64,000 bases of DNA from Hemerocallis citrina (lineage: Eukaryota > Streptophyta > Magnoliopsida > Asparagales > Asphodelaceae). Of this stretch, positions 1-10,389 are shown in pieces. Both the position numbers and the translations under genes were made by a program. How positions within the stretch are numbered: position 1 is the first letter of the stretch; each line of letters begins with the position of its first letter. The DNA is taken from NCBI GenBank assembly GCA_017893485.1, contig CM030367.1, positions 143,209,767 through 143,273,766 on the forward strand, in the 5' to 3' direction. Below the pieces are notes generated by a model. That model did not search any database and was not told the origin of the DNA. It was given only the letters and a program-made list of their open reading frames with translations.

Positions 1-244
1 GTCAAGTTCTTTCGCCGGCTGAACAACCAAAGTAGGCACAGCCTCCAAGTCGACGACGGGAGCGACGACCTTCTCGCTTCTGATCGCCTTCGACGGAGTC
101 GGTCAGGTGACGGCACGTTTCCTCTTCTTCTCCTCGACTCGCTTGTCGCTCAGTGTCGTACGTCTGTTCATGATATCGTCAAAGTCCATATCGGCAGATC
201 CTACAGTAAGAGATAGCAAGAACAAGATGAGAATTTTGTTACTA

Positions 245-1281
245 TCAAAATGTTCGGAAGTGCGATCGACGTAAAGAACTCGTACTAGGGTTCATCAGGC
301 TAAGACCTCCCCCAAAGAGGATCTCCTCGGAGATATCCTTCCAATGCATTGTGGGCCGATCCAAGAGGATGCCGACTATTTCGTCCTCCTTAGGGCTAAA
401 GGTCGGCTCCACTTTGCCCTCTTCGGCACATCCTCCCTCCACATCGTGGGGATGTCCCATGGCTTCCTACCCCGAACAAGAAAGTACCTATCTCGCCAAC
501 ACTTCACGGAGTCGGGGTTGTCGACCAACTTAACACCCTTCTGAGCAGTTAGGTAGAAGCGATACTTCGTTCTAGTCTTTTGGTGGATCTTGTACAGACG
601 ACGAAGCACGTTGAACCTAGGCTCGTTTCTTGTGGCCTGGCAGTGGAGGAAGAACCCCATGACGTGCCTCCAGATGTTCGGCATCAGCTATATGGGACAT
701 ACCCCGTACCATTGTAGCACCGCCCTTATGAAAGGGTGAAGAGGAAGGTGCAGCCCGGCGTGGAAGGCGTCGAAGGGAAAAACGCACATGTCGGAGGGAA
801 GCGACGAGCAAGACCTGATCCCTGGGCCAGGGACAATGAGATCAAATTCCGAAGGGATCATGAAGCACATCCGGATGATTCGCAGGTCCGACTCTTTTAG
901 GACGCTAATGATTTCGTTCGCCTCCGTGTGTTCCCTGGCACATTCTCCTTGTAAAACTACGCCAACCCGTGCTCCGCACGCCTTAGCTCCTCTGCGCCAT
1001 ACTGTTGGGTTCCCCCAAGGGTAGACATGGTGATCGAGTGCCTTCCGAACTCGCCCATCCTCCGGTCTTTTTGTACTATGGTTCCCACTACCAACGGAAA
1101 AAAAAGCTGCCTCTTCGCCCTCCTCTTCGACAAGCAGATCCTCCTCTACGGCCGCATCAACTTCCGGAGAGGACAGGAAAACGATGCCCTTCCCCTTGTC
1201 GATTCTAGAAGCCTTGGACCGGGGGGCTACTTCGGGCTGATCCGAGGAGGAGGCCTCTTCGCCAGAAGAAACCCTAGACAT
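245..1281 (-). pseudogene. Antisense ORF of Tat-like element ('putative gypsy type transposon' domain), broken
   Basis: The minus-strand frame starts at 1281 with an acidic, serine-rich N-terminus. It continues into a conserved block (FDLIVPGPG, then VFPFDAFHAGLHLPLHPF) that I recognise from the plant domain family called putative gypsy-type transposon or Transposase_28. The frame meets an in-frame TAG at 688-690. Past it the same frame continues with PNIWRHVMGFF, so only one stop divides the domain. A further frameshift near 430-460 moves the reading to another frame, ending at 245. It lies antisense to the LTR, where Tat elements carry an extra ORF. The element's own promoter is unlikely to express it in this state. 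The biochemical role of the family is not established. Confidence 0.65.
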
Positions 1282-1586
1282 CCCGTAAAATTAAAATAAA
1301 TTACCTGTGAAGTGACAACCACGGTCGGAAAGTACGTCGGAGAACGGAAAAGATCACCGGCGACTCCGCTCAAAGCTTTGAAGAGAAAAAATCTCAGACG
1401 AAGTGAAAATGAAAAGTGAGGTAATAAAGAGAAGGGGTGGAGATTTATGGTGAAACTTAATGGGCTTGAGTCGGAAGGCTTAATGCGCTCTTACGAAGCC
1501 CAAAAAGCACGGAATTCTAAGCAGTCAGAATGCAAAACGATAAAAAAAAAGGAAGCGACTCGAAGCGACTTAATTGCGTTGACCCG

Positions 1587-3100
1587 TCAATGCTTTACCA
1601 AGCTCAACATTTCGTTCGCCAAGCTCACCGTAGATTTCGAACAGACGTGTTTCCGAGCTGAAAACACCCAAAATTGCGCTGACCAGTCAACGTCTTCCAA
1701 GCTCGGCATTTCGTTCGCCAAGCTCAACACTTCGTTTGCCCAGTTTGACATTTTGTCCTCCAAGCTCGCTGTAGAAGTCGAACAGACGTGTTTCTGAGCT
1801 GAAAACACCCAAAATTGCGTTGACCAGTTAACGTCTTCCAAGCTCGACACTTCGTTCGCCCAGTTCGACATTTTGTCCTCCAAGCTCACCGTAGATGTCG
1901 AACAGACGTGTTTCCGAGCTGAAAACATCCAAAATCGCGTTGACTAGTCAACGTCTTCCAAGCTCGACACTTCGTTCGCCCAGTTCGACATTTCGTCCTC
2001 CAAGCTCGCCGCAGATGTCAAACAGACGTGTTTCTGAGCTGAAAACTCCCAAAATTGTGTTGACCAGTCAACGTCTTCCAAGCTCGGCATTTCGTTCGAC
2101 AAGCTCGACACTTCATTCGCCCAATTCGACATTTCGTTCTCCAAGCTTGCCACAGATGTCGAACAAACGTGTTTCCGAGCTGAAAACACCCAAAATTGCG
2201 TGGACCAGTCAACGTCTTCCAAGCTGGACACTTCGTTCGCCCAGTTCAAAATTTTGTCCTCCAAGCTCACCGCAGATGTCGAATAGACAGTGTTTCCGAG
2301 CCGAAAACACCCAAAATCGCGTTGACCAGTCAACGTCTTCCAAGCTCGACACTTCGTTCGCCCAGTTCGACATTTCGTCCTCCAAGCTCGCTGCAGATGT
2401 CAAACAGACGTGTTTTCGAGCTGAAAACACCCAAAATTACATTGACAAGTCTACGCCTTCCAAGCTCAACAGTTTTTTCACCAAGCTCGCCGCAGATGTC
2501 GAACAGACATGTTTCCGAGCTGAAAACACCCAAAATTGCTTTGACCGGTCAACGCCTTCCACAGCTTGACAGTTCGTTCGCCAAGCTCGCCGCTGATGTC
2601 GAATAAACGTGTTTCCGAGCTGAAAACACCCAAAATTACGTTGACCAGAAAACGTCTTCCAAGCTCGACAGTTTGTTGGCCAAGCTCGCCGCAGATGTCG
2701 AACGGACGTGTTCCCGAGCTGAAAACACCCAAAATTACGTTGACCAATCAACATCTTCTAAGCTCGGCATTTCGTTCGCCAAGCTCGACATTTCGTTTGC
2801 CAAGATCGCCGCAAATGTCGAACAGACGTGTTTCCGAGCTGAAAACACCCAAAATTGCGTTGACCAGTCAGCATCTTCCAAGCTCGATATTTCGTTCACT
2901 AAGATCGCTGCAAATGTCGAACAGACGTGTTTCCGAGCTGAAAACACCCAAAATTGCGTTAACTAGTCAGCGCTTTCCGACCATTCGCCAAGCTCGGCAT
3001 ACTGTTCGCCGCGTTCGACACACCGTTCAGCGCATTCGCCACACCGTTCACCCAATTAGCCAAACAGATGTGTTTTCGAACTGAAAACGGGGAGTGTCTC
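1587..3100 (+). repeat. Tandem array, 99-bp core plus 21-bp modules (99/120/141 bp units)
   Basis: The landmark GAAAACACCC (minor variants) recurs at 1660, 1801, 1921, 2041, 2182, 2303, 2423, 2522, 2622, 2721, 2841, 2940 and, diverged, 3082. Spacings are 141, 120, 120, 141, 121, 120, 99, 100, 99, 120, 99 and 142 bp. The differences are steps of 21 bp, matching an internal module like TTCGTTCGCCAAGCTCGACA that is present once, twice or three times per unit. Almost every unit length is a multiple of three, so long open frames run through the array on both strands without a recognisable protein. It sits between the antisense ORF and the 3' LTR. Confidence 0.92.
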
Positions 3101-3690
3101 TCTTCTCCTGGCCGTCTGATCGCCTAGGATTGCTCGTCGTTGCGTGATCAATGTCCCAGATTCAGCCACGTCACCAGGGGTTTGATCCGCCCTCTAATCG
3201 CCCAAAAATCCGTGCCGGCGAGCGATCGACGACCCAGATTCGTCCACGTCATTAATACAGTGATAAAACCTATTTTTTATTTTATTAATTCGAATTATCT
3301 ATTTAAAAATTGCAAAAAATGATTAAAAATTCAGGAAAATTAATTAAAAATTCTAAAAAATAATTACATATTCGGGAAAATATTTTTTAGCCCCGGGGTA
3401 AATCATTATTTATTAGAATAATTAATTAATTCTCCCGAAAAATAAATCGTTGCTTTGCAAAATTGAATAAATGATTCGAAAAAACAATATAAAAATTAGG
3501 GAAAATTTCTAAAAAATCCATAAGAGCCCAGAAGCAATCTTAGGCATGCTACCAGCTCAGAAAAGTGCCGCTACTCCTGAACAAGATTCAAACCCCCCTT
3601 AAGAACTCCGATAAAGCCCTATACGCCATTGAAACAACAAAAGTACTCCCCAAAGGCTGTAGTACACAGTCTTTGGGAGTGGGGGGCTCG
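3101..3690. other. AT-rich 3' UTR of the Tat-like element with polypurine tract
   Basis: No gene. Short A/T-rich runs with repeated AATTTTT-type words fill 3240-3520. The same composition appears in the related elements at 19860-20050 and 45150-45300. The segment 3671-3690 (CTTTGGGAGTGGGGGGCTCG) lies directly against the LTR start and matches the inverted copy at 44882-44905. It is the likely primer tract for plus-strand DNA synthesis. Confidence 0.7.
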
Positions 3691-4269
3691 TGATATGGCT
3701 AAAAATGGAGTTAAATCGGAACTGTTCAAATTGGGCACGAATCTTAAAGTTACTGGTTCAAGATGGTAATTTTACCTACAAACGGGTCCGAAGTGGGAGC
3801 CAGGTCTCTTCTCTTGAGCCCGACAACCCGTGAACGGATCTGTTCAGCCGAGAACGGATCGTAACCCATTAAGGACCAGTTCAACAGGATATGAGGAAAT
3901 CATGGCTCGTCCTTATCTCTAGGAGGTGGTTCTAACCACCCCTATTCAGCCACACCGGAAAGTAGGGATTCATTCTTATCTCGAAGTAGATCCCCTCGGC
4001 GACTATAAAACCCTCCTACCTCCTACCGTTACCAGGTGATCACTCTTTGTCTACCTAAAGCTCTTTTCCTTTCCTTTTCTGAGTATTGACAAGAGCGTCG
4101 GAGGGTTCGTCGCCGGAATCCATCCCGGTGTTTCGAACGTTTGTGCAGGTCCGCGGGAGCACCAAGGAGTCAGCCTATCAACAAGGGAAGAGGTCAGATT
4201 TGCCTTATTCGAGTTCTTGCGAATCTACAAGTTCATCTGATTGCCCCCACACCGAAATCAGCGGCAACC
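3691..4269 (+). mobile_element. 3' LTR of Tat-like element
   Basis: The LTR begins TGATATGGCTAAAAATGG and ends near GCGGCAACC at about 4269. Both ends and many internal blocks match the reverse complement of 44302-44881, including the block around GACAAGAGCGTCGGAGGGT. A TATA-like box lies at 4004-4010. The exact right end is uncertain by a few bases because the usual terminal CA is replaced by CC here. Confidence 0.8.
4004..4010 (+). promoter_or_regulatory. TATA-like box inside LTR
   Basis: TATAAAA in a GC-rich setting, about 310 bp into the LTR. This is the usual place for the U3/R promoter of a plant LTR element. Confidence 0.5.
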
Positions 4270-4711
4270 GTTGGTAAAATTTTTATCTTAAAATACAACT
4301 TATTTAATTTTCTAGCAACAAATATAGCAAAAATGAATCACAAATCATAGTATACAACTGACTCTGTCATAGATTCAAAAATGTGAATTCTTTCTTATTT
4401 CAGCTCCTATGTTGTAACGCAAACTCCAGTGTTATATCTTCTAATAGTTGCGAAAATACTGCACTTTATTAGATTCTTTAGAAAATTTGACAGAGATTAT
4501 CAAGTGCTAGATGATGCAATACTCCAAAAAAAAAAAAACAGAAAAGGAAATTTCGTATGCTATATGCAATCTAAGCATCTTATTCTCTTTTCTCCATTCC
4601 CACACATTTATTGTTCAATTAGCTATACCTATGTGCATTTTATCTTGTTACTCAATAAGCTTATCGAGGGGGAAAAAAGGAAAGAAAAAAGAGACATTTT
4701 TTTGGTGTGGC
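4270..4711. other. Spacer downstream of the HIPP gene
   Basis: AT-rich, no gene seen. On the minus strand AATAAA lies at 4612-4607, about 100 bp past the HIPP stop, and is a plausible poly(A) signal. Confidence 0.5.
4607..4612 (-). terminator. Possible poly(A) signal of HIPP gene
   Basis: AATAAA on the minus strand, about 100 bases after the stop codon at 4712-4714. Assigned by position and motif only. Confidence 0.4.
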
Positions 4712-5627
4712 TCATACTATGCTGCATGCATTTGGGTTCTCATCACTGAACATAGAGGTAATCTGATTTCCATCAGTGCTTCGGTTCTGATAATATCCGT
4801 CTCTGTGATATTCGGTGTCATAGGATCTAACGTCCTGCTGTGGATTTGGCTCCACATACCCATACTCTGTTACATTAGGCATCGGCCCGTAGGTATTATA
4901 ACTATGGGTAACATAGTAAGGAGCCCCTTGATGCACCTCATGCCCATTAGTATGATGATAGTTATATGGGTAGTTATGCCCCATACGGACTTCCTCCACA
5001 TCTTTTGATTCATCTGGGCCGGGCTTCTGGGCTTCAGGCGACGGGTCAGGTTCTGCAGGTGGCAGGCTTTCTTCAGCTGGGGCGCTGTTTTGGGCCTCCG
5101 AGGGAGGGCCAGCTTCAGATGGAGGAGCTTCATTTTCCGGTGGGTTGGGAGTATCTGTGTTCGGTGGTGCTTGTTCAGTGCCTGATGGATCGGATCCACC
5201 AGGCTCGGTTTGAGAGAAAATCGTAGCTGTCTTTCTCGTCTTCTTGATCGCTTTCAACAGCATCTCAGGTTCAGCTCTTCCTACCACTGTTAGTTTTTGT
5301 TGAGGGATGTCAACATAGACATTCTGTACCCCTGTACGATAATTCCCATATTAAATTAGCAATTTTATGAGGCCAGCTTAGATAAAATTTAGTATATTTT
5401 CAGTGACATGTTACCATCAATACTATGCAATGCCTTCTTGATCCTTTGAGCGCAGCCGTTGCAGTCCATTCTTACGTGCAATTCTGTGACTCGAGCATTC
5501 TGTAGAATAGAACTAATGGATTCAGTATGGAGAAAGTAAAACGTAAACGTTTGTGCTATATATCGTTTAGGATGGAATAAAGGAATAGGTGTTAGTTGAG
5601 ACATACCTCCGTTTCTGTAGTAGCCAT
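4712..5627 (-). CDS. Heavy-metal-associated isoprenylated plant protein (HIPP), 3 exons
   Basis: Exons are 5627-5607, 5499-5415 and 5331-4712, with GT-AG introns. They join in phase into 242 codons (241 residues plus stop). The start is the ATG of MATTETE, whose seventh codon abuts a GTATGT donor. Residues 8-65 form an HMA fold with the MxCxxC metal site M18-D-C20-N-G-C23, followed by the DIPQQKLTV strand. The C-terminal half is rich in Pro, Glu, Ser and then Tyr, His and Asn. It ends in CSIV, a CaaX prenylation box at 238-241. HIPPs are plant-specific proteins that bind metals through the HMA domain and attach to membranes by the prenyl group; they are linked to metal handling and stress responses. 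No stops or frameshifts were seen. The member within the family is not assigned. Confidence 0.93.
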
Positions 5628-5716
5628 TTTACCGAAGATGGAATTATTATTATTAGGTAAGAGGTTGGTGATAAGGAGACTACTACTGAAACGAAGAATC
5701 AGAGCCTGGGAATTGA

Positions 5717-5723
5717 ATTTATA
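5717..5723 (-). promoter_or_regulatory. TATA box of HIPP gene
   Basis: TATAAAT on the minus strand, 90 bp upstream of the ATG at 5627. This is the expected distance for a short 5' UTR. Confidence 0.5.
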
Positions 5724-5727
5724 CTTG

Positions 5728-8028
5728 GAGGAATGGAATACTTTGAGGGCTAAAAGGTATGGTGGTTCACACAAGGAATCATTAGCGATAAAATGAAAGT
5801 TGGGATGTCCCTTTAGATTAGCTCTCTCTTTTCTCCTCACCTTTAGGCTCAGGTCTTTTTCATGTTTGTCAGCTTGTGTCCGGGGAACAACGAAGGGTGA
5901 GTGGAATCCTATAGGATATGATTCATAGGAAATATCTATAGACTAGGGTGAAGGCCTCCTGGATCTTGTTTCCTCCTGGTAGATCGGTGAGTGTGGTCGA
6001 CGTATCTCACATGTGGGATCTGTTCACGTTGGTGCATTGCATATGTTGATTAGTTCGTATTGTCTGACATTCTGCTCATTATGCTAGCTGTAAGGGCAAA
6101 CAGTTTCCATAGAATTGCGTCCATGGAAATTTTCTTTTCTGGTGTCATATTTGGAGTGTGCTATCCAAAGAGAATTTCCTTTGTCTCTTCCTCTCAGAGA
6201 TAATTGAAAATGTGATAGAATATGAATATCCATAGCCGACCAAAAGAAAAATATGGAGTGGTTTTTCATTTTATGTGGTCAAAAAGAATGTGAAGGATGT
6301 CCACACGTCATTTATCCCTCCCCAGGAGGAGAAACAGAAGTAATAGGTCAGGAAAAATACATACATTGGCTTTGCATCAAAGATTTTTCTGAGGATTTTT
6401 GCATATACATCTTCAAGAAAATAGGCATTTTTTGCACTACAAATTTACGTAGGGAAGGGAAAAAGCATCTTAGAGAAAAGAAGTTTTAAGTAGGGACCTT
6501 TGTGGTTTTTTTTTTATTATCATTTTTTTTATTATGGGAAAGTAGGGACCTTTGATTGCAAGGTTTACAACATTTAGGTGTTAAAATTTGTAGTAATACC
6601 GGTGTAAATCTAGTTCTGACATGTGATGTAAATATGGATTTAAAAGATACTTACTCCTTGATATTTTTGGCTAATTATACCCTTACAAACAAAGTGAAGA
6701 ACCCCCAACAGGATCGCAGGATACACAGATTTTAGTTAATATTTTCTTCCAAAAAAAGATCGTATGTAATAGATTCGGATGAAATGAAATTTATCTGTAG
6801 GGGATAACAATGCTTACAGCCAAACCAGAGGATTTCCTAAAAATAAAATTAAAATAAGGCAAACCGAGGTGTAAATGATTTTTTTGAATGAAACCCCTTG
6901 AGGGATTTATTAAGGATTTTTTTGGTGAACCCAAAATTAAGTAATGCAACCAACCATATTGCAGTCAAAAAAAAATTTTTGAAGGGCAAATTTGCAAAAA
7001 AAAATGCAAGAAAACAAGGAATTTACAGAAAACCCCTTCTCCAATGGGAAAGGAAATGAGATACTAGTAGAAGAGACGAAGGTGAGACCTGATAATGTTG
7101 GTGACAAGCAACTCCCTCTGTATCTGTTAATTTCTCAATCATGTCAACACCAAACTGTGTAAGCTTCGATATATTCTATATTCAATTATTGAACATCTTT
7201 GACCTTTAATAGGAATGAAGCATACATATCAAAATAAAGGAAAGGAACAGGGCATTAATGCTGAAGGATAAGGACTGCTTCAAGTATCAACTTATTGATC
7301 ATCTGTGGCTATATGATTCAGAAAAGGTTCTTTCCTTATTAACTGAAATTAATTATAATGTTGACACTTGATTCTTCAATCTAGTTGGAGAACTGTAATA
7401 TATTTCTACTTCATATGGTTATAACTGCGCTTATCAAACAACCCTACAGCGTAGATTTGAAACAGTCACAAGGATTGGAGCATAAACAGTCATAAGAAAA
7501 GTTATTCGAACGCAAATGTGGTGAAGGCTCCTTGTCCCAGATTTCGCTTAGGCAAAATATTTTATCAATCCGGTTGAATTGAATTCTGGAGAGCTTCCCA
7601 TTCTCTTCTGAAAAAAAAAACCGTGGGATATTTATTATGCGAACAAATACTTGACATCATTTTAGTTTGGTTCCTAGTTTGAAATTCGTAGGAAATTTGC
7701 GGCGATAGGATGGAGTCAGGGACTTGTTGACAAAAACAGAAAATGAAATTTAGTCTTTACAGCTTAAAGGGAGTGGGGTCTTAGTAATGTAAAACCAACC
7801 CTAAAATAGAGAATTTCCAAGAATTTTAATGGGTTAATTTTACCAACATGAAAGTGTGGATCTAAGTTGAAAATTTGTAACAGTTAACAGGTTCGATGAG
7901 TTTTCAAGAATTGAATAAGTGTAACAGTCCAATTAATAAATCAACCTTACGATCAATAATTAAATTCTATGTGTTAGCCAGTAATAAGTTCAATATCGAT
8001 TCGTACTCTATTCAGGCATGTGGAACAC
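5728..8028. other. AT-rich intergenic spacer
   Basis: No supported gene. Short open frames in the stretch, such as one at 6253-6489, lack recognisable domains and look like chance. Homopolymer A and T runs are common. Confidence 0.5.
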
Positions 8029-8125
8029 TCAATCTCGGTTATTTTTGTGGACGATTGGCAAATTAGATAATATACTAGATAATGAGGCAGTAGAACACAA
8101 ATATGTAAGAATGAAAAGAGTATAC

Positions 8126-8600
8126 CGAATGTGAAGAACCAGCGTAGATCTTTGGTAGAACACAGCAATGGCAGACCACAACTGATCAAGAGCACGGGTG
8201 GCAACTGCAAAGAGGGGCCCACGGATCTGGCCGACGGTGAGGTGCGACGGCTCCGGCGAGGACAGGAGGTGGTGCAGGTCGAGGACAGGAGATGGGGGTC
8301 TTGGCTGGGTTTCGGGAAAAGAAGGAGGGAGGAGAAGGGGGGAGCGGGAGTTGAGGAGGAAGGAGGCGAGGGCGGTGGAGGCTGCAGTGGTGGTGGTTGT
8401 GAGTGGCAGGGCGTCCACGAAGGGGGGCGTCGGCGAAGGAGGGGGTCGGGAACGATGGAGAGGAGGCGGTAGTGTTAGGGTTTGGGAGAGATGTGAGGCA
8501 GCGGGAGAGAGGCTTAAGGGGTTTGGAACTGTGGTGGGTTTCGGGAACGAAGAAGGAAGGGAGAAGAAGAGTAGCGATGGCGGCGGGTTTGGGATAGGGG
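8126..8600 (-). CDS. Possible first exon of an unidentified gene (Ser/Pro/Leu-rich)
   Basis: GC-rich, low-complexity coding-like DNA stands out from its AT-rich surroundings. On the minus strand a frame reads ALPLTTTTTAASTALASFLL, then a Pro/Ser-rich stretch, then a less biased block (QIRGPLFAVATRALDQLWSA). It ends at a possible donor GGTATAC near 8127. A TATTTAAA box lies upstream at 8823-8816. I could not find a convincing ATG in this frame: the codon in the natural start position (about 8418) is GTG. I do not recognise the protein, and no second exon was found to the left. It may be a decayed gene or a captured exon. Confidence 0.3.
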
Positions 8601-8815
8601 ATTAGGTTTTGAGTTAGGGGATTAGGATTTGTATTGGGGATTTTTAATTGGAGATAGATTTTAGAATTAATCACTAACTCTAAAATTAGATTAGGATTTA
8701 TCACAAACCCTAATTTGGATCTCAGTTGTATCACACAAAGGAGAGGGAGGAAGAGCAAAAACTCAACACAAATTTTTAATCAATAATGGCATATCTTCTC
8801 ATTCATCTCAATGCC

Positions 8816-8823
8816 TTTAAATA
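8816..8823 (-). promoter_or_regulatory. TATA-like box facing the unidentified exon
   Basis: TATTTAAA on the minus strand, followed by a CT-rich leader. It resembles either a gene promoter or the promoter of a small LTR element. Motif evidence only. Confidence 0.3.
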
Positions 8824-8829
8824 GGCTCA

Positions 8830-9477
8830 AAATACATCTTAATACACATCTCCTAAAATATTCTCAAAATCTAAAAAATACAAAAAGATTACATATGACT
8901 ATAATTGCCAGAAACAAAAATGGTAATGAAATAAACTAAACAGAAAAGATGTTCTCATCACTTATTACCAGCTCAAGTTTTATAGGTCAAAAGCAAAAGT
9001 GATAAGAAAACAAGAGATGGCTTTGTTCTTGGCAGAGAATTAGATTGCGAAGCAATTACAGCTCAGAGGTAGAGACATGACAATTCTTAAGCCGTCACAC
9101 ACATATTTTCTTGTTTCTTTATAGAAAGGGTCACAATTTTTTTGGGTCTTTTGTTTTGTTTTTCCTGTTTTGTGTGTGAGAAACGTTCTCATTTTGCAAA
9201 CCTGGATTTCCTGATCATTCATGAAAAGAGACTTCTTAAAAAATAACTTGGAGGGTCTGCTTGGTTTGTTGTTGTTGTTTTTTTTTTTTTTTTTTTGGTT
9301 TTTTTTCCAAAAACCCAAAATCTATTTGGTTAGATTGTTTTCTGAAGACAGTTTTCACAAAACTCTACTTCAACTATTTTCTGTTTTTTCACATCCTCTC
9401 TCTATATATTTATATGTTATTATTATTATTATTATTATAATATGTATATATATAATATATTATTATTATTATTGTTA

Positions 9478-9523
<46 letters not shown>

Positions 9524-10389
9524 TAATAATAAGGCAAAATAGAGCTGTTACCCCCTTTCTCGTTCTAGAAAGAATAAAAGGGGATCTTTCTTCTTCTCGA
9601 ATCTCAAGGTCTGCAACTCGAATATCAGAGCAGCAGCAATACCCAACTGGGAAGCTGCTGAAGCACGACCACACTATGGTCGGTATCGTCACCGTCGCAT
9701 CCATTCATTCGTTTATAGTACTAGTAAATAATTCTGTAAGTTCGCAGTCTTGAATCCAATCAATGTGGCTTTAATTGCTTGCCTCTAATTTCGTACCAAT
9801 CAACCATCTTCAAACTGTGTATTTAATAATGACTGATGATAGTTAAGTCTTTCACCAAAGTTCAACACCCAAAAGAGAATGCGGCCTGAAAACGGTCGAC
9901 AACCCAAGAAGGACACTAATTGAAAGATGATAGATACTGCCTGCATTATTTCTTTCCTAAACTTTCCATTCGAACGTTTTTTTTTTTTCATTTTTTTGTG
10001 GGTGTCAAATTTTGTGAAAATTTGACTTTTTTTTTTGGCTAATGGGAAAGAATGTAGTAACATTGCGCGTATTGCGGCTGCTGTATTAGGATTGAACAGT
10101 ATATCGTAGATGATTAGTTGGCCAGTTTGAATGGGTCAAGAACAGAGATATTTGTAGCACTGGGGAGAGTAGACATTATTTTGATGCCATATCATGTTGA
10201 CCAGTGTATTGTCAGGGGCTTTGAATGAGCTATCCAGTCAAAGATGGCTTTTCTTGTTTTTCCTACTACACTAATTAATTGGTTATTTGATTTAAATTGT
10301 CTACGGTTCTCGATTTCATATCATTATGTTTGGATGAGTTGCTGGATTATTTCGTGGTTTGGGGATAGATAATCTTGTTGGTAGCTCCT
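8830..10389. other. Region upstream of the kinase gene with simple repeats
   Basis: No gene seen. It includes a T run at about 9279-9297 and a long TA/ATT block at 9416-9535. The kinase promoter and any 5' UTR should lie near the right end, but no clear TATA box could be chosen. Confidence 0.4.
9416..9535. repeat. Microsatellite (ATT)n-(TA)n-(AAT)n
   Basis: ATT repeats, then a long TA tract (about 9482-9518), then AATAATAAT. The whole is nearly self-complementary and could form a cruciform. Chance ORFs of Ile/Tyr and Asn repeats come from it. Confidence 0.9.

Larger units (their letters stand above)
1..4269 (+). mobile_element. 3' portion of a Tat-like Ty3/gypsy LTR retrotransposon
   Basis: Read left to right, this stretch has an antisense ORF relic, a tandemly repeated 3' UTR, AT-rich untranslated DNA, a G-rich polypurine tract ending at 3690 and an LTR starting TGATATGG at 3691. 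Plant Tat-lineage elements are known for this order: an extra antisense ORF downstream of pol, then a tandem-repeat 3' UTR before the 3' LTR. The polypurine tract directly before the LTR shows that it is the 3' LTR of a plus-oriented element. gag and pol must lie beyond the left edge of the window. Related LTRs occur at 44302-44881 (inverted) and, more distantly, at 19065 and 26023. Lineage is inferred from architecture, not from a reverse transcriptase. Confidence 0.75.

Noticed and set aside
1895..2606. Long ORFs through the 99/120/141-bp array as repeat proteins
   Set aside because: They follow from unit lengths that are multiples of three; no start context, domain or expression evidence.
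1580..3000. CRISPR array
   Set aside because: Eukaryotic DNA; units are contiguous tandem repeats without unique spacers.
9435..9753. Ile/Tyr-repeat ORFs
   Set aside because: Microsatellite translation only.
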